A stretch of DNA of 64,000 nucleotides from Streptomyces sp. CB02923 (GCF_001905005.1 NZ_LWKZ01000002.1:124001-188000), one strand, 5' to 3'. Positions 31,950 to 42,464 are shown, counted from the stretch's first letter. Notes: generated by a model not told the origin, from the sequence alone. Program-made: numbers and translations.

Positions 31950-32693
31950 TCACAGGAAATGGCCGTCGGCCAGGTGCGGCGCCGGAACGGGCATGCCGCG
32001 GACGGCCAGATAACCCTCCTGGCCGATGATGAGCCCGGCGGCGAGGCCGATGTCGACAGCCCACTCGTTGGGGGTGGTGATGCAGTTGACGAGCGTGTCT
32101 CCGTACGACGCGGCCGGCGCCTCCCACAGCAGCCGCCGCGCCGTGCCGGTACGCCGGGCGGCCAGCAGCACCGCCCGCCCCCGCTCGTCCAGGTAGACGT
32201 ACCCCGGCGCGGTCCGGTCCCGCGACACGACCAGCCGGTGGGTGCCGAGCAGACGGCCGTGGTCGGGGCCGCGTCCGGCGCCCCGCAGGTCCCGGTCCAG
32301 GCGGTCCATCCACCCGACGTCGTCCGGGCGGCCCTCCCGGAGGCCGTCGACCGCGGGCAGGGCGGACCGGTCGACGGTCCCGGTCGTGCGCATCTGCGGG
32401 TGGAGCGAGAAGCCGGCGTGGCGCCGGGGTGGACGCTGGAGGAGAAGAGGCCGGGCCCCCGTCGGCGTGCGCCGGAACGGCGTCCAGCAGGCGCTTGCCG
32501 ATGCCCCGCCGCTGGTGGCCGGGCAGCACGCCGTACGTGGCGAGGTACCACAGCGACTCGCGGTTCTGCGAGACGGCGAAGCCCACGACGTGGTCCGGGC
32601 CCGCGTCCGGGTCCGCCGCGACCCAGCAGCCGCCCGGGTCCGTGCTCAGGTAGTAGCGCATCTGGTCGATCCACCGCCGTGCAGCAGCGGAGG
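31950..32693 (-). pseudogene. Degraded GNAT acetyltransferase gene
   Basis: The minus strand encodes GNAT-like pieces in three frames: TESSAAARRWIDQMRYYL then WYLATYGVLPGHQRRGIGKR (the acetyl-CoA loop Q-x-x-G-x-G); then GLFSSSVHPGAT in a second frame; then AGFSLHPQMRTTGTVDRSA to the stop at 31950 in a third. The first break falls at a run of five Gs (about 32456-32460); the second coincides with loss of roughly seven codons near 32420. The N-terminal part is missing: the surviving reading starts where repeat array B begins. A sequencing error could explain the G-run break but not the deletion or truncation. Confidence 0.8.
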
Positions 32694-33715
32694 ACTCCGT
32701 CGGGCTGCGGGCAGGTCGGGAGTGGTGCGGGACCGGCCCCTACGGACTTCGTCCTACGGTTCCGGACCCTCCCGTACGCGTTCGGCTGACACGTACGAAG
32801 GTGGGGGGACGCCTGCCCCCACCGGCCGTCGATCGCCGTACGACGGGAGGGAGCGGGCCGCAGGACGAAGTCCGGAGGACCGGGCCCGTGCCTGGTCCTT
32901 GGCGTGCGCCGCCCGGCATGTGGGAGCCAGTCGGCCACGGAGTCCGGCCCGCCGTCGGGCGCCGAAAGTGCGTCGGGCTGCGGGCAGGCCGGGAGTGGTG
33001 CGGGACCGGGGCCCCTACGGACTTCGTCCTACGGTTCCGGACCCTCCCGTACGCGTTCGGCTGACACGTACGAAGGTGGGGGACACCTGCCCCCACCGGC
33101 CGTCGATCGCCGTACGACGGGAGGGAGCGGGCCGCAGGACGAAGTCCGGAGGACCGGGCCCGTGCCTGGTCCTTGGCGTGCGCCGCCCGGCATGTGGGAG
33201 CCAGTCGGCCACGGAGTCCGGCCCGCCGTCGGGCGCCGAAAGTGCGTCGGGCTGCGGGCAGGCCGGGAGTGGTGCGGGACCGGGGCCCCTACGGACTTCG
33301 TCCTACGGTTCCGGACCCTCCCGTACGCGTTCGGCTGACACGTACGGGGGTGGGGGACACCTGCCCCCACCGGCCGTCGATCGCCGTACAGCGGGAGGGG
33401 GCGGGCCGCAGGACGGAGTCCGGAGGACCGGGCCCGTGCCCGGTCCCTGGCGGGCGCCGCCCGGCACGTGGGAGCCAGTCGGCCACGGAGTCCGGCCCGC
33501 CGTCGGGCTCCGAAACTCCGTCGGACTGCGGGCAGCACGGCAGTGGTGCGGGACCGGCCCCTACGGACTTCGTCCTACGGTTCCGGACCCTCCCGTACGC
33601 GTTCGGCTTCCGCGGCGTGGGTGGGGGGACACCTGCCCCCACCGGCCGTCGATCGCCGTACGACGGGAGGGAGCGGGCCGCAGGACGGAGTCCGGAGGAC
33701 TGGGCCCGTGCCCGG
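32694..33715 (-). repeat. Repeat array B: about 3.75 copies of the 272-275-bp unit, inverted to array A
   Basis: The anchor TACGGACTTCGTCCTAC occurs at 32741, 33016, 33290 and 33562, spacing 275, 274 and 272 bp. The sequence is the reverse complement of array A; one stretch of about 120 bp differs from copy A2 at only one or two positions. Some hairpins are decayed in the first two copies (GCGTTCGG.../CACGTACGAAG). The array sits between the 3' end of whiA and the truncated GNAT pseudogene, whose missing N-terminus it replaces. No conserved open frame exists. Confidence 0.93.
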
Positions 33716-33780
33716 CTGCGGGGGCGTCGCCCGGTACGGGCAGCGCGTGGGCCGGTAACGGTCGTCGAAACTCCGCGGCG

Positions 33781-34770
33781 TCAGCCGACCATGCCGTCTG
33801 CCATTTCCTCCGACAGGTTGGACTCCGTGCCGGGGATGCCCAGGTCCTGGGCGCGCTTGTCCGCCATGGCCAGGAGGCGGCGGATGCGGCCCGCGACGGC
33901 GTCCTTGGTGAGGGGCGGGTCGGCGAGAGCGCCCAGTTCCTCCAGGGATGCCTGCTTGTGGTCCATGCGCAGGCGTCCGGCCGCCGCCAGGTGTTCGGGA
34001 ACCTCTTCGCCGAGGATCTCCAGGGCGCGCTGAACCCGGGCACCCGCCGCGACAGCGGCTCGCGCCGAGCGGCGCAGGTTGGCATCGTCGAAGTTGGCGA
34101 GGCGGTTGGCCGTGGCGCGGACCTCGCGGCGCATCCGCCGCTCCTCCCAGGCCAGTACGGACTCGTGGGCACCCAGGCGCGTCAACAGCGCGCCAATCGC
34201 GTCACCGTCACGGACGACGACGCGGTCCACGCCGCGCACCTCGCGGGCCTTGGCGCCGATGCCGAGCCGTCGGGCGGCGCCGACCAGGGCGAGGGCTGCC
34301 TCGGGCCCGGGGCAGGTGACCTCCAGGGAGGAGGAGCGGCCGGGTTCGGTGAGCGAGCCGTGGGCGAGAAACGCTCCGCGCCAGGCCGCCTCGGCGTCGC
34401 AGGTGGCCCCCGAGACCACCTGCGGGGGCAGGCCCCGGATGGGGCGGCCGCGGCCGTCGACCAGGCCGGTCTGGCGGGCGAGCTGGTCGCCGCCGGCGAC
34501 GACCCGTACGACGTAGCGGCTGCCGCGCCGCAGTCCGCCGGGGGCCATCACCACCAGGTCGGAGGAGTGGCCGAAGATCTCCAGGATGTCCTTGCGCAGC
34601 CGTCGGGCGGCGATGCCCGTGTCCAGCTCCGCCTCGATCACGATGCGTCCGCTGACCAGGTGCAGACCACCCGCGAACCGCAGGATCGACGAGACCTCCG
34701 ACTTCCGGCAGCAGGTCCGGGTGACGGGGAGCCGGGAGATTTCGTCCTTCACCGCTGCCGTCATCGCCAT
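33781..34770 (-). CDS. whiA: WhiA sporulation regulator
   Basis: A 329-aa WhiA: residues about 1-210 are the LAGLIDADG-like fold ([37 protein letters not shown]) and 240-329 the C-terminal helix-turn-helix DNA-binding domain ([22 protein letters not shown]). With WhiB it activates the switch from aerial growth to septation in Streptomyces. ATG 34770 has AAGGA 7 nt upstream; ATG 34764 would make a 4-bp overlap with yvcK. It is the last gene of uvrC-rapZ-yvcK-whiA. Repeat array B starts about 65 bp downstream. Confidence 0.97.
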   Translation of the reverse strand: MAMTAAVKDEISRLPVTRTCCRKSEVSSILRFAGGLHLVSGRIVIEAELDTGIAARRLRKDILEIFGHSSDLVVMAPGGLRRGSRYVVRVVAGGDQLARQTGLVDGRGRPIRGLPPQVVSGATCDAEAAWRGAFLAHGSLTEPGRSSSLEVTCPGPEAALALVGAARRLGIGAKAREVRGVDRVVVRDGDAIGALLTRLGAHESVLAWEERRMRREVRATANRLANFDDANLRRSARAAVAAGARVQRALEILGEEVPEHLAAAGRLRMDHKQASLEELGALADPPLTKDAVAGRIRRLLAMADKRAQDLGIPGTESNLSEEMADGMVG

Positions 34771-35825
34771 GGGCCGATCCTTCCATGCATCCGAAAAATA
34801 CGGTCGTACGCGGCGGCCAGCAGCTCCGGGTCGTGCCGGGCGGCACCCTTGTGGGTCTCCGCCGTGCCGCAGAAGCTGCCGGGCGCGGCGACCGTCGCCA
34901 GCTCGACCTCGCTGCCGACGAGCTGCTTGGCAGCGACGGTCAGGCTTTCGATGTCGGGCACGGCGGCCCGGTCGGCCAGCACCACGTCGAAGGCGAGTTT
35001 AGGGGCGTGTCGGGCCAAAACCTCCAAATGACGCTGCGGGGAAAAGCCATCGGTTTCGCCCGGCTGCGGTGCAAGGTTCAGTGAGAGGACCTTGCGGGCC
35101 TTGGTCTCCTCCAGTGCCTCGCGCAGCTCGGGCACGAGCAGGTGCGGGATGACGGAGGAGAACCAGGAGCCGGGGCCGAGCACCACCCAGTCCGCGTCGC
35201 GGACCGCGGCGACGACCTCGGGTACGGCGGGCGGGTCCTCCGGGACGACGTGCACGGACTGCACCTCGCCGGGGGTCAGCGCGACCGTGGCCTGGCCGCG
35301 GACCGTGGAGATCTCGTCCGGCCGGGTCTCGTCGTGCCCCTTGACCAGGGCCTGGAGCTCCAGGGGGACGGCGGACATGGGCAGCACCCGGCCGTGTGCG
35401 CCGAGCAGCTTGCCGACCAGGTCAAGGGCCTTGACGTGGTCGCCGAGCTGTTCCCACAGGGCGACGATGAGGAGGTTGCCGACGGCGTGGTCGTGCAGGT
35501 CGCCTTCGCTGGTGAAACGGTGCTGGATCACCCGGGACCAGGTCTGGCCCCAGTCGTCGTCCCCGCACAGCGCGGCCAGCGCCTTGCGCAGGTCGCCGGG
35601 CGGCAGGACGCCCAGCTCGTCGCGGAGCCGCCCGCTGGAGCCGCCGTCGTCGGCGACCGTGACCACGGCGGTCAGGTCGCCGGTGATGCGGCGCAGCGCG
35701 GCCAGCGAGGCGGACAGGCCCATGCCGCCGCCGAGCGCCACGACCTTGGGCGTGGCGCCCTTGCCGGAGCGGCTGCCCGGGACCAGCTTGCGGACCCGGC
35801 GCAGCCGCAGGGGACGGGCGGTCAT
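34761..35825 (-). CDS. yvcK: YvcK/CuvA family gluconeogenesis factor
   Basis: A 354-aa CofD-like protein with the nucleotide-binding start [36 protein letters not shown], and [20 protein letters not shown]. Family members bind UDP-sugars and link carbon status to cell-wall synthesis; in Mycobacterium the homologue is CuvA. It overlaps rapZ by 4 bp and whiA by 10 bp, the conserved order in Gram-positive bacteria. Confidence 0.95.
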   Translation of the reverse strand: MTARPLRLRRVRKLVPGSRSGKGATPKVVALGGGMGLSASLAALRRITGDLTAVVTVADDGGSSGRLRDELGVLPPGDLRKALAALCGDDDWGQTWSRVIQHRFTSEGDLHDHAVGNLLIVALWEQLGDHVKALDLVGKLLGAHGRVLPMSAVPLELQALVKGHDETRPDEISTVRGQATVALTPGEVQSVHVVPEDPPAVPEVVAAVRDADWVVLGPGSWFSSVIPHLLVPELREALEETKARKVLSLNLAPQPGETDGFSPQRHLEVLARHAPKLAFDVVLADRAAVPDIESLTVAAKQLVGSEVELATVAAPGSFCGTAETHKGAARHDPELLAAAYDRIFRMHGRIGPWR

Positions 35826-36814
35826 TCGCGCCCCATGTCCCGGTGGACGACGACGGTCTCGACGCCTTCGGAGACCAGGCGGTGGGCCAGCTTCTCGGAC
35901 ATGGCGACGCTGCGGTGCTTGCCGCCCGTACAGCCGACGGCGATGGTCACGTACCGCTTGCCTTCGCGGCGGTAGCCCTCGGCGACGATGCGCAGCAGCT
36001 CCGCGTAGCCGTCCAGGAACTCCTTGGCGCCGGGCTGGCCGAAGACGTAGCCGGAGACCTCGTCGTTGAGGCCGGTGTAGGGGCGCAGCTCCGGGACCCA
36101 GTGCGGGTTCGGGATGAAGCGGCAGTCGATGACCATGTCGGCGTCGACCGGCAGGCCGTACTTGAAGCCGAAGGACATGACCGTGGCCCGCAGCTCGGGC
36201 ACCTCTTCGCCGGCGAACTGGGCGTCCATCTTGGCGCGCAGTTCGTGGACGTTCAGGCTGGAGGTGTCGATGACCAGGTCGGCGTCGCCGCGCAGCTCGC
36301 GCAGCAGGTCGCGCTCGGCGGCGATGCCGTCCACGATGCGCCCGTCGCCCTGGAGGGGGTGCGGGCGGCGTACCGACTCGAAGCGGCGCACCAGGGCCTC
36401 GTCGGAGGACTCCAGGAAGACGATGCGGCGCTTGACGCTCTGCGCGTCGAGGGTGGCCAGGGATTCCTTGAGGTTGTCGAAGAAGCGCCGGCCGCGGACG
36501 TCCACGACGACGGCGATCCGCGCCACGTTGCCCTGCGAGCGGGCGCCCAGTTCGACCATGGGCGGGATCAGCTCGGGCGGGATGTTGTCGACGACGAACC
36601 AGCCGAGGTCCTCCAGGCATTTGGCGGCCGTGCTGCGACCGGCCCCGGACATCCCGGAGATGATCACCAGCTCGGGGATGGCGGCGCTCTCGCCCGCGTC
36701 GGCATCGCGCATCGTGCCCGTACTCACCTGTGCACCGTCTCTCTCGGTCGCGCGGGAGCGCTGTGTGTCCTGGGCTTCCCGCATGTCGTGCTTGTCCTGC
36801 TCTGTGCTGCTCAT
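35822..36814 (-). CDS. rapZ: RapZ-like nucleotide-binding protein (YvcJ family)
   Basis: A 330-aa P-loop protein. Walker A is [11 protein letters not shown] (residues 52-62), Walker B-like [11 protein letters not shown] follows, and the C-terminal domain has [16 protein letters not shown], the conserved RapZ substrate-binding segment. Family members are NTPases; E. coli RapZ controls glmS through small RNAs, but Streptomyces lacks that circuit, so the role here is unproven. The first 45 residues are low-complexity. It overlaps uvrC and yvcK by 4 bp each. Confidence 0.95.
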   Translation of the reverse strand: MSSTEQDKHDMREAQDTQRSRATERDGAQVSTGTMRDADAGESAAIPELVIISGMSGAGRSTAAKCLEDLGWFVVDNIPPELIPPMVELGARSQGNVARIAVVVDVRGRRFFDNLKESLATLDAQSVKRRIVFLESSDEALVRRFESVRRPHPLQGDGRIVDGIAAERDLLRELRGDADLVIDTSSLNVHELRAKMDAQFAGEEVPELRATVMSFGFKYGLPVDADMVIDCRFIPNPHWVPELRPYTGLNDEVSGYVFGQPGAKEFLDGYAELLRIVAEGYRREGKRYVTIAVGCTGGKHRSVAMSEKLAHRLVSEGVETVVVHRDMGRE

Positions 36815-38988
36815 CGTTCCTGCCCCCGTTCTGATGACAACGCGGCCGGCGGGGTCGCGTCATCCTCAATGATCTCTCCTGTGGCGGTGTTCACCGCCGG
36901 GGCGGCCGGGGCCGCTCCGGCCAGGGCCGCCGCGATCGTCTCGGCCGTCTTGCGGCCGATGCCCGGCACCTCGCAGATGTCCTCGACGCGCGCGGCCCGC
37001 AGCCGCTTGAGCGAGCCGAAGTGCTTCAGCAGTGCCTGACGGCGACTCTCGCCGAGGCCGGGGACGCTGTCCAGCGGCCCGGCCTTGAGGCGCTTGCCGC
37101 GCTTGTTGCGCTGGTAGGCGATGGCAAAGCGGTGGGCTTCGTCACGGACGCGCTGGAGGAGGTAGAGGCCTTCGCTGCTGCGGGGCAGCACCACGGGGTC
37201 GTCCTCGTCCGGCACCCAGACCTCTTCGAGGCGCTTGGCCAGTCCGCAGACGGCCACGTCGTCGATGCCCAGCTCGGACAGGGCCCGCTGGGCGGCGGCG
37301 ACCTGCGGCTGGCCGCCGTCGACGACGACCAGCTGGGGCGGGTACGCGAAGCGCTTGGGCCGGCCGTCGTCGTCGGTGGGGCCGGTGACCAGGGGCTCGT
37401 CCTCGTCGGTGGTCCCGAGGGCCGCGGGAGTGCCCGTCCCGGCCGTCGCGGGCGCGCCCTGGCCGACGGCTGTGGGCGCGTGCTCGCCGGTGGCCGTGGG
37501 CGCGTCCTCGCCGGTGGGCCCGGCGGACGGCTCGGTGGGCCCGGCGAGCGACCCCGTGGGCGTCTCCTCCTCCCACTCCCCCGTCTGCTGCTTCTCCTGG
37601 AGGTAGCGCCGGAAGCGGCGCCCGATGACCTCGTGCATGGCCCGGACGTCGTCCTGGCCCTCGAAGGTCTTGATCTGGAAGCGGCGGTACTCGCTCTTGC
37701 GGGCCAGGCCGTCCTCGAAGACGACCATCGAGGCCACCACGTCGTCGCCCTGGAGGTGGGAGATGTCGAAGCACTCGATGCGCAGCGGCACCGAGTCCAG
37801 GCCGAGGGCCTGGGCGATCTCCTCCAGGGCGCGGGAGCGGGTGGTCAGGTCGGAGGCCCGCTTGGTCTTGTGCAGGGCCAGGGCCTGCTGGGCGTTGCGC
37901 TGGACGGTGGCCATCAGGTCCTTTTTGTCGCCGCGCTGCGGGATGCGCAGCGAGACGTTGGAGCCGCGGCGTTCGGTGAGCCACTGCTGGACCGGCTCGA
38001 CCGGGTCCGGCAGGGCCGGGACCAGCACCTCCTTGGGGACGGCGTCGCCGCTCTCCTCGCCGTACAGCTGCTGGAGGGCGTGCTCGACGAGGGCGGCGGT
38101 GTCCACGTTCTCGACCTTGTCGGTGACCCAGCCGCGCTGGCCGCGCACCCGGCCGCCGCGGACGTGGAAGATCTGGACGGCCGCTTCGAGCTCGTCCTCG
38201 GCGAGCGCGATCAGGTCGGCGTCGGTGGCGTCGGCGAGCACCACGGCGCTCTTCTCCATCGCTCTGCGGAGCGCGTCCACGTCGTCGCGCAGGCGGGCCG
38301 CCCGCTCGTACTCCATCTCCTCGGCCGCCTCCTGCATGGCCTTCTCCAGGCGGCGGATGTAGGCGCCGGTGCGGCCGGCCATGAAGTCGCAGAACTCCTC
38401 GGCCAGTTCGCGGTGCTCTTCGGCGGAGACGCGGTCGACGCAGGGGGCCGAGCACTTGCCGATGTAGCCGAGCAGGCAGGGGCGGCCGATCTGGGCGGAG
38501 CGCTTGAAGACCCCTGCGGAGCAGGTCCGTACAGGGAAGACGCGCAGCATCAGGTCGACGGTCTCGCGGATGGCCCAGGCCTGGCCGTACGGGCCGAAGT
38601 AGCGCACGCCCTTCTTCTTGGCGCCGCGCATGACTCTGACCCGGGGGTATTCCTCGTTGAGGGTGACGGCCAGGTACGGATAGCTCTTGTCGTCGCGGTA
38701 CTTGACGTTGAACCGCGGGTCGTACTCCTTGATCCAGGTGTATTCGAGCTGGAGGGCCTCGACCTCGGTGCTGACGACCGTCCACTCGACGGAGGCCGCG
38801 GTGGTGACCATCGTGCGCGTACGGGGATGGAGGTTGGCCAGGTCCTGGAAGTAGCTGGACAGGCGCTGGCGCAGGCTCTTGGCCTTGCCGACGTAGATGA
38901 CGCGGCGGTACTCGTCACGGAATCTGTAGACCCCGGGCGAGTCGGGGATCTGTCCCGGCTTGGGTCGGTAACTGCTGGGGTCTGCCAT
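36811..38988 (-). CDS. uvrC: UvrC, excinuclease ABC subunit C
   Basis: A 725-aa nucleotide-excision-repair nuclease. It has an N-terminal GIY-YIG domain (PGVYRF at 18-23, [14 protein letters not shown] at 30-43), a UVR motif (about 210-245), an RNase-H-like nuclease half (IECFDISH at 404-411, VVVDGGQPQ at 554-562) and two helix-hairpin-helix motifs near 642 and 675. A Thr/Pro/Ala/Gly-rich insert at about 470-545 splits the second nuclease domain. TAGGGT (39001-38996) lies 7 nt before the ATG, so it may be leaderless. First gene of uvrC-rapZ-yvcK-whiA. Confidence 0.97.
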   Translation of the reverse strand: MADPSSYRPKPGQIPDSPGVYRFRDEYRRVIYVGKAKSLRQRLSSYFQDLANLHPRTRTMVTTAASVEWTVVSTEVEALQLEYTWIKEYDPRFNVKYRDDKSYPYLAVTLNEEYPRVRVMRGAKKKGVRYFGPYGQAWAIRETVDLMLRVFPVRTCSAGVFKRSAQIGRPCLLGYIGKCSAPCVDRVSAEEHRELAEEFCDFMAGRTGAYIRRLEKAMQEAAEEMEYERAARLRDDVDALRRAMEKSAVVLADATDADLIALAEDELEAAVQIFHVRGGRVRGQRGWVTDKVENVDTAALVEHALQQLYGEESGDAVPKEVLVPALPDPVEPVQQWLTERRGSNVSLRIPQRGDKKDLMATVQRNAQQALALHKTKRASDLTTRSRALEEIAQALGLDSVPLRIECFDISHLQGDDVVASMVVFEDGLARKSEYRRFQIKTFEGQDDVRAMHEVIGRRFRRYLQEKQQTGEWEEETPTGSLAGPTEPSAGPTGEDAPTATGEHAPTAVGQGAPATAGTGTPAALGTTDEDEPLVTGPTDDDGRPKRFAYPPQLVVVDGGQPQVAAAQRALSELGIDDVAVCGLAKRLEEVWVPDEDDPVVLPRSSEGLYLLQRVRDEAHRFAIAYQRNKRGKRLKAGPLDSVPGLGESRRQALLKHFGSLKRLRAARVEDICEVPGIGRKTAETIAAALAGAAPAAPAVNTATGEIIEDDATPPAALSSERGQER

Positions 38989-38995
38989 GCCGCCC

Positions 38996-39001
38996 ACCCT
39001 A
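38996..39001 (-). promoter_or_regulatory. -10 element of a leaderless uvrC promoter
   Basis: TAGGGT on the minus strand, separated by 7 nt from the uvrC ATG; only a weak GGGCGG lies before the start. It would drive uvrC-rapZ-yvcK-whiA. Confidence 0.5.
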
Positions 39002-39105
39002 CTTGGGGGCGGTGACAGCGGGCGGACCGTGGGCGGCGGCGGGTGCGCACACCGGTGGCGCGGGGTGGGCGGACGCGCCACCGGCGGCCGGTGCGGGCGC
39101 CGGGG

Positions 39106-39141
39106 CACCGGCCCGGACGGGGGGGTCCGTCCGGGCCGGTG
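39106..39141 (-). terminator. Terminator after gene 39176-40084
   Basis: CACCGGCCCGGAC and GTCCGGGCCGGTG form a perfect 13-bp stem with a 10-nt G-rich loop, 34 bp past the stop and about 105 bp before the uvrC promoter. Confidence 0.87.
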
Positions 39142-39175
39142 GGGGTATCGGCGGCGGTGGCGGTCCGTGCGGGGC

Positions 39176-40084
39176 TCAGCGGTTGTGGCGCCTGCGCAGG
39201 GCCGCGGTGCCGGAGAGGCCCAGGGCGAGCAGAGCGGCGGTGCCCGCGACGGCCGAGGCGGCGGTCACCGGGCCGCTGCTGTCGCCCGCCGAGGCGCCGG
39301 ACGTGGTTCCGGCCGCGACGGGCTGCCCGTGCGTGCCCGCCCCGGCGGCCCCGCCGTCCTCACCGGCCGCCTGCGGGCCGTAGCCGCCCGCGGCGCCGCG
39401 CCGGTCGTACGCGGAGCCGGGCAGCTTGTCGCCGTACGCCTTCGCCACGCGCTTCTGGTACGCGGCGACGGTGGTGCCGCCCGCGCCGATCGCCTTGCGC
39501 GCTTCGGCGTCCAGCGGCCGGACGCGGTCGCCGCGCTGCTCGTACCACGCGTTGATCTGCGGTTCCTGGAAGACCGTGCCGCCGTGGCCCGCGGCGCTGT
39601 AGCGGGCCTCGTCGTCGCCGGTCGCGATGTTGACGACCTTCCAGGCGCCGCCGGTCTCGGCGGTCCACACGGACGCTTTCTGCCCGTCGGCGGAGACCGC
39701 CGTGCTGGCCAGGAATTCCAGCTGGGAGACGGGGGCACCGGCCTTGCCGCGTACGAAGTCGGCGGAGAGCACGTAGACGGGGACGGTCCGTCCTTCGATC
39801 CGCGGCTGCGCCTTCGCCAGGGCGACCGCGCCGTCGCGGGCGAAGAAGCGGGAGAGCGTTCCGAGGGTGTCCGGCGCGTTGGCCGCCGTGCGGGCGGCGG
39901 TGACGGCCGACGCGGCGGGCGCGGCCGGCGGTGCGGGGGTGGCGGCCAGCGCGGCCTGCGGCGCGAGGCCGAGGAGAGCGGCGGTGAGCGCGCCGGTGGC
40001 GGCGGCCCGTATGGCGGCGCGGCGCGCCGGGGTGCCGCGTCCGGCGGCGGTGGCGGATACGGCCGGAGCTCTGTGCTCGGTCAT
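39176..40084 (-). CDS. Secreted, C-terminally membrane-anchored protein of unknown function
   Basis: A 302-aa protein with a twin-arginine-like signal region ([20 protein letters not shown], cleavage after ALA near residue 48) and a C-terminal hydrophobic helix ([19 protein letters not shown]) followed by RRRHNR, so it is probably exported and anchored with a short basic cytoplasmic tail. The middle region ([36 protein letters not shown]) has no domain I recognise. No LPXTG is seen. It starts 4 bp after the papain-like protease gene and likely forms a two-gene operon with it, perhaps as activator, substrate or inhibitor. Confidence 0.78.
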   Translation of the reverse strand: MTEHRAPAVSATAAGRGTPARRAAIRAAATGALTAALLGLAPQAALAATPAPPAAPAASAVTAARTAANAPDTLGTLSRFFARDGAVALAKAQPRIEGRTVPVYVLSADFVRGKAGAPVSQLEFLASTAVSADGQKASVWTAETGGAWKVVNIATGDDEARYSAAGHGGTVFQEPQINAWYEQRGDRVRPLDAEARKAIGAGGTTVAAYQKRVAKAYGDKLPGSAYDRRGAAGGYGPQAAGEDGGAAGAGTHGQPVAAGTTSGASAGDSSGPVTAASAVAGTAALLALGLSGTAALRRRHNR

Positions 40085-40088
40085 GGCC

Positions 40089-40739
40089 TCAGGCTCCGAT
40101 CCGGTAGAGGGAGTGGGTCCAGGAGAAGGAGTCGCCGTTGACGTAGTAGTTGTAGTCGCCCCAGTTGTAGCGGGTGTTGGAGCCCCACGGGTCACCCCAG
40201 TACACCCAGTTGTTCGCGGTGTCGAAACCGTAGATGACGTGCATGTGCCCGCCGCCCGAGGACCACTGGATGCGGGTCTCCACGGGGCGTCCCGCGCTGA
40301 TCTCGCTCTGGACGGTGCCGTAGCGCAGGTAGCCCGTGACGTAGGAGCCCCGGTTGATGCCGGCCCAGTCGAGGGCGGTCTGCACGTTGCCGAGTGTGGC
40401 CTGGTTGTTGGGGCAGGCGCTGTTCTGCGAGCGGTTGAAGGCCGCGTTGCAGAACTGGTTCTGGCTGTACTTCCTGCCGTAGAAGGTGGCGATGGTGTTG
40501 CCGGAGGCGGCCCAGCACCAGTTGGTCTTCTCCTGGGCCTGCATGGAGATGTTGAGGCGGTTGGCGGCGAGCACGCCCTGTGGGGTGGGCGCGGCGGGTG
40601 CTGCCTGGGCCGCGGTGCCGGTGGGGGCGGGCGCGGCGGTGGCGGGTGTTGCGGGTACGGCGGTCAGTGCGGCGGCCGACAGTGCCGCGGCCGACAGCCA
40701 TCTGCGGCGGGAGCCGCGTGTGCGTGGTGCGCAGGTCAT
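40089..40739 (-). CDS. Secreted papain-like cysteine protease (C39/C70-like)
   Basis: A 216-aa exported protein. RRRWLSAAALSAAALTAV is the signal hydrophobic core, with cleavage around residues 34-40. The catalytic triad is visible: C75 in NWCWAASG, H165 in GGGHMHVIYG and D183 in WGDPWG, the order of papain-like C39/C70 (AvrRpt2-type) peptidases. There is no bacteriocin transporter nearby, so a leader-peptidase role is unlikely. ATG 40739 has GAGAGGAA upstream. It is co-transcribed with the anchored protein downstream and divergent from an HTH-like regulator. Confidence 0.88.
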   Translation of the reverse strand: MTCAPRTRGSRRRWLSAAALSAAALTAVPATPATAAPAPTGTAAQAAPAAPTPQGVLAANRLNISMQAQEKTNWCWAASGNTIATFYGRKYSQNQFCNAAFNRSQNSACPNNQATLGNVQTALDWAGINRGSYVTGYLRYGTVQSEISAGRPVETRIQWSSGGGHMHVIYGFDTANNWVYWGDPWGSNTRYNWGDYNYYVNGDSFSWTHSLYRIGA

Positions 40740-40945
40740 GGCGTTCCTCTCCCGTATGAGGGGGGTGGGGACGGAGAAACGCATCCGGATGCTGGTCAGG
40801 AGCATCGGGTGTTGTCCGGAGCAGGTCAACACGCTTCAATGCGGGATGACATGGGGGTGTGGACGTCCGGTGCCGGGTGTGAACGGCCCGTGCCCGGCGT
40901 ACTGCAGCGGACAGGCAGGGGCAGCGCACGGTGTGAAGTCCGGTT

Positions 40946-40957
40946 GTGAACGTTCAC
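40946..40957. promoter_or_regulatory. Perfect 12-bp palindrome GTGAACGTTCAC, candidate operator
   Basis: The palindrome lies 24 bp before the start of the regulator-like gene at 40981 in the 241-bp divergent spacer to the protease gene. TGTGAA also recurs twice upstream (near 40879 and 40932). The arrangement suits an autoregulator acting on both directions. Confidence 0.45.
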
Positions 40958-40980
40958 CGCGCGCGCCGGAGGGTTGGGCG

Positions 40981-42021
40981 ATGACACAGCACATGACACA
41001 TCAGGCACCACATACACCTCATGAACATCAGGAAGCGCACGAAAAAACTCCGTACCAGACACCCCGGGCGCACCCGGAAAACGCCCCGGTTTCCTCCCAA
41101 TTGGCCGAACTGACGCAGGTCCTGCGGACCGGCCCGTTCCACATGGCCCTGCGGGCTGCCCTGGCCGCGCGCGGCCTCGCCCTGCACCGCGTCCAGCACA
41201 AGCTGGCACAGCGCGGCATCAAGGTCGGCGTGACGAGCCTCAGTTACTGGCAGCAAGGGGCGCGGCGGCCTCAGCGGCCCGAATCGCTGCGCGCCGTACG
41301 GGCCCTGGAGGAGGTCCTCGACCTGCCCGCACGCTCCCTGCACCGGCTGCTGGTCCCGGAGGGCACCCCCCGGGCCGAAGCGAAGGAGCGCCCGGCCGCC
41401 CGCTCCTACCGCTCGCTCTTCGACCCCTCCGACGCCCTGCACGGGCTCCTCGCCGAGCTGGAGGCGCCCGCGGACGGCGGTCTGCACACGGTCGGCCATC
41501 ACGAATGGGTGCACATCGGGGCCGGCCGCGAACTCAGCGGGCGCAGCTCCCTCCAGGTCGTACGGGCCCACCGGGACGGCGTGGACCGCTACATCGCCAT
41601 ACACCAGGGCGACGCGGGCTGCGACACGTCACGGGTGACCGTCACGGCCGGGGAGAACTGCCGCCTGGGGCGGGTACGACGGCACCCGGCCACCGCGATG
41701 GTGGTCGCCGAGCTGCTCTTCGACGTCCGGCTGCGCAGGGGCGACACCCACGTCTTCGGCCACGCCTTCGAGGACGGCAGCGGCGGCCAGAGCGCGGAGT
41801 ACGTACGCGGTTTCCGCTTCGCAGGCGGCCAGTACGTCCTCCAGGTGCGCTTCGACGAGGCGGCGCTGCCGGTGCGCTGCCGCCGTTTCACCCGGACCAA
41901 GGCGGGCGCGCCCCGCGCGGGGCAGCAGGAGCTGACGCTGAGCGGGCAGCACCGGACCGTACACCTGGTGGAGCAGGGCGTACGGCCCGGCATCGTGGGG
42001 ATCGGCTGGGACTGGGGGTGA
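40981..42021 (+). CDS. HTH-like regulatory protein with unknown C-terminal domain
   Basis: A 346-aa protein from ATG 40981 with GGAGGG 7 nt upstream. After a His-rich, disordered start (residues 1-35), residues 45-110 look like a divergent XRE-type helix-turn-helix (LRAALAARGLALHRVQHKL, VTSLSYWQQGARRPQRPES). Residues 170-346 form an all-beta-looking region (VVRAHRDGVDRYIAIHQG, VVAELLFDVRLRRGDTHVFG) unknown to me. It is transcribed away from the secreted protease pair and could control it through the palindrome at 40946. Confidence 0.75.
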   Translation: MTQHMTHQAPHTPHEHQEAHEKTPYQTPRAHPENAPVSSQLAELTQVLRTGPFHMALRAALAARGLALHRVQHKLAQRGIKVGVTSLSYWQQGARRPQRPESLRAVRALEEVLDLPARSLHRLLVPEGTPRAEAKERPAARSYRSLFDPSDALHGLLAELEAPADGGLHTVGHHEWVHIGAGRELSGRSSLQVVRAHRDGVDRYIAIHQGDAGCDTSRVTVTAGENCRLGRVRRHPATAMVVAELLFDVRLRRGDTHVFGHAFEDGSGGQSAEYVRGFRFAGGQYVLQVRFDEAALPVRCRRFTRTKAGAPRAGQQELTLSGQHRTVHLVEQGVRPGIVGIGWDWG

Positions 42022-42023
42022 TC

Positions 42024-42076
42024 CGGGCGGCGGCCGCCCGGGGCCTCCGGGCGGCGGCGGCCGTCCCCCGGGGCCC
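42024..42076. terminator. GC-rich hairpins between convergent genes
   Basis: Several overlapping stems (CCGGGCGGCGGCCGCCCGG and a second Cs-and-Gs stem ending GGGGCCCGC) fill the 56 bp between the stops at 42021 and 42078. They probably act as a bidirectional terminator. Confidence 0.65.
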
Positions 42077-42077
42077 G

Positions 42078-42464
42078 CTAGGCGGTGGGCCCCGCCCCGG
42101 TGGCCGGGACGCCCGACGCGTCGGCGTCCGTGGCCGCCGCGCTGCCGTCCAGGGCCCCGGCGGCGGCCGCGTTGTCCGCGACGCGCCGCTCCAGCATCGA
42201 GATCTTCCCGTCGAGCGGCCGGTCCATCCCGGGCCACACGTCGGCCTTGATGCTGACCTGGACGCGCGGCACCCGGGCGGCGACGGCCTCGGTCGCGCGC
42301 TTGACGACGTCCATGACCTCGTCCCAGTCCCCCTCGATCATCGTGTACATGGAGTCCGAGCGGCTCGGCAGCCCGGACTCCCGGATGATTTTGATCGCGT
42401 CGGCGACGTACGCCGCGCCGTTCTCCTCCACGCCCATGGGCGTCAGGGCGAAGGCAATGAGCAC
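42078..42464 (-). CDS. MTH1187/YkoF-family thiamine-binding-type protein
   Basis: A 128-aa protein from GTG 42464. The first 95 residues fit the MTH1187 (DUF77) ferredoxin-like fold: MLIAFALTPMG, then YTMIEGDWDEVMDVVKRATEAV and a C-terminal Ala-rich tail from residue 100. Members bind thiamine or related pyrimidines and form oligomers. It stands alone, 48 bp downstream of the membrane-protein gene on the same strand. The exact ligand is not decidable from sequence. Confidence 0.87.
   Translation of the reverse strand: MLIAFALTPMGVEENGAAYVADAIKIIRESGLPSRSDSMYTMIEGDWDEVMDVVKRATEAVAARVPRVQVSIKADVWPGMDRPLDGKISMLERRVADNAAAAGALDGSAAATDADASGVPATGAGPTA

Noticed and set aside
32694..33715. Array B considered as CRISPR
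   Set aside because: The whole 272-275-bp unit repeats with no short repeat/unique spacer pattern and no cas genes.
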